A stretch of DNA of 64,000 nucleotides from Amoebidium appalachense. Its lineage: Eukaryota > Ichthyosporea. The notes below the pieces were generated by a model that was not told the origin of the DNA, searched no databases, and was given only the letters and a program-made list of their open reading frames with translations. Each line of letters begins with the position of its first letter. The first letter of the stretch is position 1. The DNA is taken from the NCBI GenBank assembly GCA_963693365.1, contig CAVNZM010000003.1, positions 13,640,001 to 13,704,000 on the forward strand, given 5' to 3'. Made by a program: the position numbers and the translations under genes. Shown here one piece after another: positions 31,500 to 40,508 of this stretch.

Positions 31500-34379
31500 T
31501 GCGCTATAATTTTGTAGTGATGTGTTTCTCAAGCCAATCAATACATCTAATAAACAGGTCGTAGTTACGCGTGTTTAGTATAAAATCAAGGATGTTGTAA
31601 TTTACAGGTAGGCTATCTTTCTGGGTGTCTGTTGTGAATGTGACGTGTGTGTGTTGCGGTATTATGTGGTCTATCAAACTACATTTGGCGATACATGACC
31701 GGTTAAACTGGTGTGTGTGTGTGTTGTTTGGGCATGCAAATGATGCCACCTTATACTTATTAGATCTCCACTGTATAGCACGTGTACAGTAAAAGCGTGG
31801 TAATTGATCAATAATACCATCAGCTAGAGAAAGACCAGTTCTACAGGAAGGTAATATGTATTTAGGTGTTATACACTTGCGAGTGCCATATTTGGCAATA
31901 TGGTTGAGGCGGTCAGTATATATAAAACGAGACATAAGGCTTAGTTTTTCAAGGTGTATGCTTTCATCGGGTCTAGTGTCGTGTGGTATCTTTTTCCATT
32001 TGTTATATTGCGTGATTATCTTGTGATTGTGTACATGTTTAATAAGTAAGTGGCAGTCCAAAGTCACACACACACTATTGCGGGGTTTATTTGTATTTGT
32101 GCCCAGGGGAGAAGGGGAGAGAGAGGGGAGGAAAGAGGGGAGAGGTGAGGAGGGGACAGGTCGGATAGAGAAGAGAGGGTGGGAGGGCAAATACTTCTTT
32201 AAGCGGCTTATGTGCTTATTGAATTTCAGCGCGAGATAGGATACTCTAGCAGCTATTGGGACCAGACCATATATCGAGAGCGTTACAGGCCCAGGTTTAC
32301 AACAGTTGTTAGATAGAAAGGAGGCAACTTCTGCTTCAAGGAAATTTGCCAAGGGTTTAAGCGCTCTAGTTCTCTCTTTCTTGATCCAAGCGGCGAGAAG
32401 GGGTAAACCATATTCACATGCCGGGAAGACAAAAGTGCGAATAAATGTAAGTCTAATAGAAGGATGGAGGGGTGTGTCTTTAAAAATATTAGCCGAGAAG
32501 AAAGCTAACCGCTTACGAGCCAACTCTACCCTCTTTTCGACCATATGGGGAAACATAACACCAACAGAATCAACCGGAACACCAAGATATTTGTATTCTG
32601 GAACTATAGGTACAGGTTTAGATGATAATGTAAATGTGTGTAAATTGTTAGCTATATCAGGTACAAGAACACCACATTTGTCTATGTTAAGGATCATAAG
32701 GTTTGCCTTGCACCACTCTGACACTACATCGAACAATCTTTGCAGGCGTCTAGGGGTACGGGCAAGGAGGGACAGATCATCAGCATAGAGAAGTGCAGGC
32801 GGAAAGTTATTAATAGGGTCATCGTTTTCGGCGTAAATCTTGACAGCCAAATCATCTATAAATAGGTTAAACAAAAAGGGGCTAAGCAATGAACCCTGCA
32901 AGAGACCTCTAGTACGAGCAAAACCATATGAAAGATGCCCATTAACCACAGCTCTACCATAGGTTTGAGACAAGAGTGCTTCTAACAGAACACCAATGCA
33001 GTGTGGTACACCCCGTGCAGCAAGCTTTTCCCATAGGAGACCAGGGGAGACAGAATCGTAAGCAGTTTTCCAATCAATAAAGCCAACATATTGTGCACCA
33101 ACTTGCATAGAATCGTGCAGTGCCATTATTTGAACATAACATGAATTGTTTTTACGAAAAGCGGATTGGCATGGGTGTATGTGAAGAATAGATTGAAACC
33201 TAGGGTGATGTGCAAATAACCTAAGTAAGCAAGCTTCAAAGAATCTACGAACAACCTGGGTTAGTGTAATGGGGCGAAAGGATGATATGGGGCCCTCAGA
33301 GTCCTTCTTAACTATGGGGATCACTAAGGTATCTAACCAAGATGACGGGACATGTCCACATTTAACACACCAAGAAAAGAGAGAGCTTAACATGATAGTA
33401 AGATCAGGTTTAATAGCACGATCACTTTCCTTTTGTGGGTAGGAGGGAACAAGGATTTTAAGAAACCCAGCAGGGAGTCCATCAGGTCCACAAGACTTAC
33501 TAGAGCTATAACTAGATATCACAGACCATATGGCATCGGGACTGAAAAAGGGGAGGATCGATTCTATGGGGATAGATGGGTCTACAGGCCACACAATGGG
33601 TTTCTGAGCGGGGGTCCTATCTTTAAACAGTTCCGAGAAATACTTATCAGAGTCTATGAGGGGGTCTCCAGTGGTATCACCAATAATACGAGCAGGGGGG
33701 CCAAATCGATTCATACTAGCAAGCCGGCGCAAGCTTTCCTTTTGAGACAGGGGTTCACCTAGTCTAGCGGGAGTGGTGTTTGGTAACAAGAGAGCATCGG
33801 GGTATTCCTTCCTACCACCGCCAGCATAATCACCGAGATCTATCAAATCATCAACAATAAAGTTAGTGCATGTATCTAGTACGAGATGTGAATCTGGCCT
33901 GGCTTGTGCAGATTCTAATAGGCGCATATATATAGGGTGTTTCGTAGCATAGCATACACATACATCAACTCTACCCCACTGTGACTTAAGCTGGGATAGA
34001 CGGAGGCGAAAGGTGGGAGGGGGAGGGGGGAGCAGATCAAGGGAGATCTTAGGTAGGAAAAGGATAGGAGAGTGGTCAGATGACCTAGAGAGGTTAGGAG
34101 GGAGAGAGAGTTTTGACATGGTTGATGGCCAAAAGGCCACTCCCCAGTCGGTGTTGTGGGCATGGGATATTTGAGGGAACCGCAAAGTGTGACTTTGGAC
34201 ATACCTTGCTAAAGGGATAGCACGCTCCGGGGGCTTAGATGGGTACCCGACACTCACTTGCAGTGTGTCTGTGTGGTGGAGTCGCGTGTTAAAATCACCT
34301 AAAATAACAGTGGACATTGGTAACTGTGACAACTCGTGAGTCAATTCGACAACCGACATAGATGGTGGGTAATATACAA
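31164..34379 (-). mobile_element. 5'-truncated APE-type LINE with 10-bp target duplication
   Basis: Bounded by AAGTATCATC at 31154-31163 and 34380-34389. The minus strand holds the RT ORF, then a 3' UTR with (CA)n, a poly-A run of about 47 and a terminal segment ending GTAAACCCC. There is no terminal poly-A. The same 3' end recurs at 38634 and 56277, confirming it as a family end. Truncation removed the 5' UTR, any ORF1 and most of the endonuclease. Confidence 0.92.
31504..34379 (-). CDS. LINE ORF2: partial AP endonuclease and reverse transcriptase
   Basis: The frame is open from the truncation point through YYPPSMSVVELTHEL and STVILGDFNTRLHHTD to SRSSDHSP, the C-terminal GDFN and SDH motifs of APE-type endonucleases. 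The RT follows: IDWKTAYDSVSPGLLW, GLLQGSLLSPFLFNLFIDDL, and the catalytic LLYADDLSLLAR. The end of the protein is RCIDWLEKHITTKL. More than 950 codons without a stop suggests recent insertion. It would reverse-transcribe its RNA at a nicked target site. The copy is not autonomous because the endonuclease is incomplete. Confidence 0.93.
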
Positions 34380-34603
34380 AAGTATCATCCTATCATGTCA
34401 TCTTTAGGTTTGGTATGGTAACATTGTGATAGCATTTTTCCCAGGTACATACATGCTCAGGCTAGCCAGAAAAGTTAAAAACACTCACACAATCTCCTTC
34501 TGTCCCAACCCAGTATGCAAAGACCTGGGAAAAGATCTGCAAGGTCCGGGAGAAGGCAGTCCTCAGCCTGTCAGCAGAAAGGCGATGTGGGTGGGAGGGT
34601 TGA

Positions 34604-35165
34604 GGATGATTAGAATGAGGAGGAATAGGGAAAGACCCCCCCCCCCCCCCGGAGGGAAAAAAAAAAGAATTAATACTTAGTTTATGTCTCTTTTGGTGTA
34701 GTCCCGGCCTCTGCAGGGGGGAGATAGGGGGGAGATGTAGACTTCGTATTTTATTTGTGTGATGATGTTTGTTTTGTTTTGTTTGTTTGTTTGTTGGTTT
34801 GTTTAGTTTGTTCGGTGAAAGCTTGACTCCTGTGGAGTCTAACAGAGTGAAATGGTCTCTATAATAGACTACTCCTGTGGAGTGAGACTTAGAAATTTTT
34901 TAACATGAACAACTTGTGCGGTCTCTGCTCCAGTGGAGCGAGACATAAAGGAACAACAGTCTTAATGGTATCTCGTGTACAAATTGTGAAAAAGTTAGAA
35001 AGGTAAGAAGGAAGGGGGGGGGGGGGGGAGGGAGGGGAGGGGAGGGGGGGAGGGGGGGGGGGAGGGAGGGAGGGAGGGGGGGGCACAACGGTGGTGGTTA
35101 CTTTTCGTATTATGATATTACGACAGCTCGTAATCGTATATTACGATATTCCGTAATATTGTATT
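34604..35165. other. Non-coding DNA with short hairpins and G/A-rich tract
   Basis: Three related hairpins, ACTCCTGTGGAGT near 34825 and 34869 and GCTCCAGTGGAGC near 34926, are each followed by GAGAC or GAGTGA. 35017-35085 is GGGA-rich. No gene seen. Confidence 0.5.
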
Positions 35166-35400
35166 CTATGAAAACTACTCCGGGACGTGTGTTGCCTCTA
35201 GGGGGACATCCCCTTGGACGAAAGTGAACCTGCAATGGTTGTAAACCACGGCAAGCCCCCAGTCATCAATTTATTGATCCGTGAGGTCCTTGTGCCCAAA
35301 AAACGGGGGAAGTCTTCGCCCCGTGAAAAAAACAGCACGTATGTGGGGATCAATGGGGGTTGAGTGTAGGGTGTAGGTGGGTGGGTCAAAAAGAAAATAT

Positions 35401-35725
35401 AGCTGTAAAGCTGTAGGTGCTAAACACAGAAGATGTGTTTGTTGCTTGCTGATCTGCTAAAAAACTGTCGTGCTTATATACCTAAGGCTACCGAACTGAG
35501 CCAATCAAAATCGATCTAGTGTTATGTGAAATCTGATCCTGAGCCAATCAAACTCGGTCTAGTGATCTGTGGAATCTGATGTTTTGATCGGCTAATAGGT
35601 GCCCGTATGCGGGCAGCCGAACGCGAACTGCTAAAACATTAAACGAAGCCTGTTGATATCGGATACCCATTCTACGCGTTTACCCAGAAAAATATTTATG
35701 TCAATAATTTCCACAAATAAAACCT
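35401..35725 (-). repeat. A2 repeat of the Ngaro-like element, with promoter motifs
   Basis: On the minus strand it carries two ~45-bp direct repeats each containing TTTGATTGGCTC (inverted CCAAT), then a TATATAAGCACGAC box before the end. It is therefore the likely promoter, equivalent to an LTR. Confidence 0.8.
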
Positions 35726-35841
35726 CTATGAAAACTACTCCGGGACGTGTGTTGCCTCTAGGGGGACATCCCCTTGGACGAAAGTGAACCTGCAATGGTT
35801 GTAAACCACGGCACGAGAGCAGCATGCTTGCTCCAAAGGTT

Positions 35842-37068
35842 TCACTTAAGAATAGAGGCGAATACACGTGTGGTAGTGGCAGCAATGGAGGCCGGACGAA
35901 GTCGGGTATAAATCAGGAAACAGTCGGAGGACCACCTGCCGAGTTGTTTGATCCGGGAGTCGTCGACCCCGGCCTCAGCCAGTGCTGTGGCCCCCCCTAT
36001 GCGGAGGCTGTGGCCGGCAAACCGGGAGGGTGAGAGGCCTGCCCGGGAGAGGAGGGCACGGAAGTCGGCAGAGAAAGCACCCTTGGTGTAGAGAATGCCA
36101 CCGAGACTGAACAGGGGGTCGTCGGGTTGACCGGACGTTGTATCCAGGAACTGCCGGAGGAGATGGGCTGGGGAGAAGTGGGTGAGGGGTAGGGCAGCTA
36201 GAGTGACGTTGACACCTCGGGCCTGTACATCCGTCTTGGAGGTTGGCAGGTGGAGGGTGGCATGGGACAAAGTACCAGTGGGGGTGTAGCTGAAGGTCAC
36301 GTCCTTCTGTTTAACGTGACGGGACGGGTCAAAGGAAGTCAGGGTTTTGGAGGTAAATTCCCCCGAACGGAGGAGACCACAGAAACCGACGATGAGGGCC
36401 GTCCATAGCCGTAGATTGGCCGAGGAGGCCTTGGTGGGGCACTGGCCATGGAGTAGGCTAAGGTGGGAGGGCAAGAGGGGCTCCCTGGTGGATGATCGGG
36501 GTCGGATGTTGTGAGAAAGCTGCCATCTGCCCACCCCTCGGAAGAACCAGGCCAGAGACTTGTCGTGGGGGTAGGGAGCAGGGAGGCCCATGTCGAGGTG
36601 GAGTCTGGTGATGGCTGAATTGTAGCCGGCCAAGGAAGAGGCCTGTACCCCTCGTTGGGCACACCAGGCGAGAAAAAGCTGCACGGTGTGGGGGGAGGCC
36701 GGGAGGGAGGACCCGGCGGAGGATTGCAGCCGAGATGCCACACAAAAATCGATGAACACTTTTTGTACCCGGGAGTAAAAGGCCCGAGAGTCGAGGTTGA
36801 GACTCAGGGCCTGGCATTCCTGCAGGGTAGTGGTGGCACGAAGCAGCTCGGCCGGAGCAAAGTGGGGGGCCAATCGGCCAGCGTTGCTCCGGAAGGGGAG
36901 ATCTGGGGGGGGGGGGGGGGGGGGGGGTGAGCCCAGGGGAAGGGATAGGAACTTGTGGACCCAGAAGGGGAAGGGGCAGGGCCCCGGGGGGTTAGAGTAG
37001 GGCAGCTGGGCCCGAGGGAGGGTTTGCAGGGAGGGCAGCGGGGCCCTGTGCAGGGGATGCCCGAGCAC
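35842..37068 (-). CDS. Tyrosine recombinase of the Ngaro-like element
   Basis: About 408 residues; the first methionine is uncertain. A proline-rich N-terminus is followed by a core-binding domain (SRAFYSRVQKVFIDFC, TVQLFLAWCAQRG) and a catalytic domain. It has arginine I in GLLRSGEFTS, the H..R box in GHSLRIGGATALAEAG, Trp in LGRWSSDCFL, and the nucleophile Tyr in IYTRLRP. That set (R, HxxR, W in place of the third His, Y) is intact. It would integrate circular cDNA without making a target duplication. It shares the element with a gag remnant on the same strand. Confidence 0.93.
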   Translation of the reverse strand: MLGHPLHRAPLPSLQTLPRAQLPYSNPPGPCPFPFWVHKFLSLPLGSPPPPPPPPDLPFRSNAGRLAPHFAPAELLRATTTLQECQALSLNLDSRAFYSRVQKVFIDFCVASRLQSSAGSSLPASPHTVQLFLAWCAQRGVQASSLAGYNSAITRLHLDMGLPAPYPHDKSLAWFFRGVGRWQLSHNIRPRSSTREPLLPSHLSLLHGQCPTKASSANLRLWTALIVGFCGLLRSGEFTSKTLTSFDPSRHVKQKDVTFSYTPTGTLSHATLHLPTSKTDVQARGVNVTLAALPLTHFSPAHLLRQFLDTTSGQPDDPLFSLGGILYTKGAFSADFRALLSRAGLSPSRFAGHSLRIGGATALAEAGVDDSRIKQLGRWSSDCFLIYTRLRPASIAATTTRVFASILK

Positions 37069-37360
37069 GCGCGGGTGTGGGCGTACACAGAGTTAGAAGA
37101 AGGGGGGGGAGGGAGTACTAGGTGAGTGTAAGGGGGGGAGGCTCGTGGGATGGGGGGGGGAGTAAAATTATGTGCAGTGGCCAGAATAACGTCTTTGTGT
37201 AGGGACATTTATTCTTGGCGCGCGCGGGCGCCGTAGTTGGCCTGCGAAAATTTCTACTCAGCCCTAGTGCCCCGTTTTTCCCGAGCTCCGTGTCCTTGGA
37301 CCCGTGTAACCTAGCTCCTAGCCCCTATGTTCTATCTGTGGGTGTGGGTGTGCGCGTAGA

Positions 37361-37720
37361 CTAGGCATTGTGCTTGCAGTCTTTGCGGGGGTGTGTGCCA
37401 GAGCAGAGCGGGCACACGTGGGAGAAGGGGCAGGGCTGCTTAGCGCAGGACCGACCGTTGTGGAAATTCCTGCAGTGTGTCGCGGGTAGATCCACGGGTC
37501 GGGCCGGTGGTGCCGGGCCGGGTTGCGGGCCGGGTCGGTTGGGGGTTTGTCCCCCGCCGGGCTTGTGGGGCGGCTCGAAACCATCAAGACCACAGCCGGG
37601 CTTGGGGTACATGGGGGGCAGGCCGCGCTGGGGTGGTCGGGGAAGCCGCAGCGCTGACATGCGTCCGGGATGAGCAGAGTGGGTGGCAGGAGGAGATCCT
37701 GGTGGAGTTGGGCGAGCAGG
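37361..37720 (-). pseudogene. Ngaro-like gag, C-terminal part with zinc knuckle
   Basis: The translation shows MYPKPGCGLDGFEPPHKPGG, then ATHCRNFHNGRSC and a final CPLCSGTHPRKDC, a CX2CX4HX4C knuckle typical of nucleic-acid-binding Gag. It matches the gag of the split copy at 54368-55452, from the LAQLHQDLLLPPTLL segment onward. The N-terminal ~275 residues and the start codon were lost in the internal deletion. Confidence 0.85.
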
Positions 37721-37721
37721 T

Positions 37722-38046
37722 AGCTGTAAAGCTGTAGGTGCTAAACACAGAAGATGTGTTTGTTGCTTGCTGATCTGCTAAAAAACTGTCGTGCTTATAT
37801 ACTCTAAGGCTACCGAACTGAGCCAATCAAAATCGATCTAGTGTTATGTGAAATCTGATCCTGAGCCAATCAAACTCGGTCTAGTGATCTGTGGAATCTG
37901 ATGTTTTGATCGGCTAATAGGTGCCCGTATGCGGGCAGCCGAACGCGAACTGCTAAAACATTAAACGAAGCCTGTTGATATCGGACACCCATCCTACGCG
38001 TTTACCCAGAAAAATATTTATGTCAATAATTTCCACAAATAAAACC
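37722..38046 (-). repeat. A1 repeat of the Ngaro-like element
   Basis: Near-identical to 35401-35725, with two extra bases in the TATATACTCTAAGG region. It marks the 5' end of the element on the minus strand. Confidence 0.85.
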
Positions 38047-38633
38047 TTAGTTAGTCATGGTATACTCGTAACATATTATTTGGCTATGCATAGGATATCT
38101 TATGGATGTGTAAAGAGCTGTCGTAATGATGTATACACGACATGCTATGTATATACATACGAGTGGTGTACGGGCTCTTATGGAAATGTCTACGACGGTA
38201 TTATGGGGGTCGTAATGTACCCCAGGACCAGCCATATGTATATCATATGTATATGGTTGGTAATTCGTAAAATACATCGATGTATATCATATGTCATGGG
38301 TTACGATGGTATTAAGCCGCTCCTAAACATATACTTAAGATATCCAACGGGATGGGTTTGGATACTCGGATGGTGAAGATTACGATGGGTTTCCGACCCC
38401 TCGTAACGCTCTCGTATGTATGTTCTATGTATAGTCGTATGTATATACATAGGTTATACATTGGATATACATAGGTTATCCTATGTATAGTGCAATGTAT
38501 ATACATTGGATATCTTATGTATAGTGCAATGTATATACATTGGATATCCTATGCATAGTGCAATGTATATACATTGGATATCCTATGTATAGTGCAATGT
38601 ATATACATCGGATATACATAGGATATACATATG
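38047..38633. repeat. AT-rich DNA with a 34-bp minisatellite
   Basis: From about 38455 the unit GTATATACATTGGATATCCT...AGTGCAAT repeats about four times at 34-bp spacing. 38047-38450 is AT-rich without genes. Confidence 0.8.
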
Positions 38634-38829
38634 GGGGGTTTACGCTGTTTACTCGAGGCAAAGAGAACCAGTCTCAGGTATGGGGGGGGGGTTTTTGCTC
38701 GGAATATCCCCTCAGCGGTATATCATGATCACGTACATAGATGTCGGGTGGTGACTATATATCAGGGTTTACTTTCTCTACGAGACACCATAAAGACTAC
38801 AAGGAGAAATCAATTAGTTGGGGTTCCCC

Positions 38830-38874
<45 letters not shown>

Positions 38875-38906
38875 GGGCTCCCCTCGGGACACTCGGTATC
38901 AGCTGG

Positions 38907-38957
<51 letters not shown>

Positions 38958-39311
38958 TGTGTGTGTGTGCGCGTGCGCTATAATTTTGTAGTGATGTGTT
39001 TCTCAAGCCAATCAATACATCTAATAAACAGGTCGTAGTTACGCGTGTTTAGTATAAAATCAAGGATGTTGTAATTTACAGGTAGGCTATCTTTCTGGGT
39101 GTCTGTTGTGAATGTGACGTGTGTGTGTTGCGGTATTATGTGGTCTATCAAACTACATTTGGCGATACATGACCGGTTAAACTGGTGTGTGTGTGTGTTG
39201 TTTGGGCATGCAAATGATGCCACCTTATACTTATTAGATCTCCACTGTATAGCACGTGTACAGTAAAAGCGTGGTAATTGATCAATAATACCATCAGCTA
39301 GAGAAAGACCG
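38634..39311 (-). mobile_element. LINE 3' fragment, second copy
   Basis: Nearly identical to 31164-31846, from the GTAAACCCC end through the poly-A and (CA)n stretches to codons of the ORF2 C-terminus. It breaks after AGAGAAAGACC at 39311. The coding end (39311-38978) is still open, ending HITTKL. Confidence 0.92.
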
Positions 39312-39570
39312 ACATACGCTTTACGACATCCATAAACCCTATCATAAACCCTATCATAAACCCTATGGATGTCGTAAAGAGGGTTTATGGATGTCGTAAA
39401 GCGTATATCCAATGTATATACATAAGACGCTCCGTTAACCCCATGGAACTCTTTACACTATCGTAAAGAGGTCGTGCAACCACTCCATATGAACTCGCGG
39501 TGTGCTTTACGATGGGTGACAGGTTTACGCCATCGGAGATGGCATTACGAGGGGTATACGATCCCCGGTG
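39312..39570. other. Non-coding edge of the insertion block
   Basis: Carries three ATCATAAACCCT-type repeats near 39345 and several TTTACGAC/GTCGTAAA palindromic pairs like those in the 359-bp satellite. Confidence 0.5.
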
Positions 39571-39688
39571 GAGATTGCTGATGTGCGTCATGACGTGGCT
39601 GGGTGACGAGCCCATGTACCTCTGCAGCTTCAAGTGCCTGGACGACTTCACGGTCTACAACGTGCAAATCGACGGCTGCAGGCACTAA
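39571..39688 (+). pseudogene. 3' end of a gene truncated by the insertion block
   Basis: The frame ending TWLGDEPMYLCSFKCLDDF and IDGCRH, with a stop at 39686-39688, looks coding and GC-rich like the neighbouring capsid genes. It has no start within Polinton DNA. It precedes the ATPase by 33 bp on the same strand. It may be the tail of the interrupted zinc-ribbon gene at 22785. Confidence 0.5.
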
Positions 39689-39721
39689 TTTTATGGGCCT
39701 GTTGGTGAGAGTGACACCATC

Positions 39722-40495
39722 ATGCACCCGCCCCCGCCCATTGCCGTCAAGCCCCTGCCCGCACCCCTCTCGGTGGAGCACATACCAATGACGTGCGACA
39801 CCAAGCTGAGGGTGCCCTACCCGTTGATGGACAACGTGTTCTTCTTCCTGCTCATTGGCCAGCCCGGGTCCGGCAAGTCCAACCTGCTCGTCAACTTGAT
39901 TGCCCGGGAGGGTCAGTTCTACAATAAACTGTTTGACCGCGTGTACATTTTCAGCCCGAGCATGCACACCCTGGGCACGGCCCTGAAAATCCCCAAGGCC
40001 CGCCTGCACCAGGACGTGTCGTTCCTCCCCGAGATTCTCAAGCTGTCGCTTCAGCACAAGAAGGTTAACCCCAACTACCGCATGCTGCTGGTGTTTGACG
40101 ACATGTCCCACATTTTTCGCAAGTCTGGCAACCTGCGCGAGTTTGTGCGCATGGCGCAGAACCGCCGACACATTGGTGTGTCGGTGATGATGGTCGGGCA
40201 GAAGCTCAACAAGATACCCCTCGAGCTGCGCAGCCAGGCTGACGCCTTGGCCTACTTCAAGAACACCAACAACACCGAGCTCAAGGTGTTGCGGGACGAG
40301 TTTCTGCCCGCCCTCGAGACCCCCCAATTCTTCGAATTGATGGACACGGTCTACCGGGGCATGCACGACTTCCTCTTTATCCGCTTGAATGAGGGGCGAA
40401 TGTTTCGAAATTTCGAACAGGAGGTGGTGCTGGGGTCCCCGGGGTCCGACGGTGGCGGCGACAGTGACGGCGAAAAAAATGTACGGCATAGGTAA
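39722..40495 (+). CDS. DNA-packaging ATPase (A32/FtsK-HerA-like)
   Basis: The 257-aa P-loop protein has Walker A GQPGSGKS near residue 48 and Walker B MLLVFDD near residue 120. An HIGVSVMMVGQKLNKIP segment matches the sensor region of Polinton and NCLDV packaging ATPases. It would pump genome DNA into the capsid. It overlaps or abuts the capsid gene, the usual pairing in Polintons. Appears intact. Confidence 0.93.
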   Translation: MHPPPPIAVKPLPAPLSVEHIPMTCDTKLRVPYPLMDNVFFFLLIGQPGSGKSNLLVNLIAREGQFYNKLFDRVYIFSPSMHTLGTALKIPKARLHQDVSFLPEILKLSLQHKKVNPNYRMLLVFDDMSHIFRKSGNLREFVRMAQNRRHIGVSVMMVGQKLNKIPLELRSQADALAYFKNTNNTELKVLRDEFLPALETPQFFELMDTVYRGMHDFLFIRLNEGRMFRNFEQEVVLGSPGSDGGGDSDGEKNVRHR

Positions 40496-40508
40496 ACACA
40501 CCACCAAC

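Larger units (their letters stand above)
29941..34603 (+). pseudogene. Decayed copy of the five-exon gene family: exons 3, 4 and 5
   Basis: Exon 3 is 29941-30198 after CACCAACACAG. It matches the intact gene's exon 3 at DPVRGNPWGNPALHRIM against DPETGHPFGNPALLDLL, but has an in-frame TAA at 30040-30042. Exon 4 is 30660-30833 (EFQKALPELFSFMLHTFECG against DVLKDLPQFVRFIIYIIEAC), same phase and nearly the same length. Exon 5 is 34514-34603 (YAKTWEKICKVREKAVLSL), ending in TGA at 34601-34603. A LINE (31164-34379) sits in the intron before exon 5. Poly-C tracts follow the donors at 30199 and 30834. Confidence 0.75.
35166..38046 (-). mobile_element. Internally deleted Ngaro/PAT-like tyrosine-recombinase retroelement
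   Basis: On the minus strand the order is A1 (38046-37722), gag remnant, tyrosine recombinase, B1 (35813-35726), A2 (35725-35401), a spacer, and B2 (35253-35166). A1/A2 are ~325-bp near-identical copies and B1/B2 are 88-bp copies. This is the split direct repeat arrangement of Ngaro/PAT (DIRS order). The reverse transcriptase/RNase H region is missing, and the A1-gag junction at 37721 shows that about 870 bp present in the 54-kb copy was removed. It would need a complete relative to move. Confidence 0.88.

Noticed and set aside
32027-33762. Plus-strand ORFs within the LINE
   Set aside because: Antisense of the reverse transcriptase ORF.
39330-39370. Telomere-like AAACCCT repeats
   Set aside because: Only three copies of a 12-base unit (with extra bases) occur; there is no uninterrupted CCCTAAA array.
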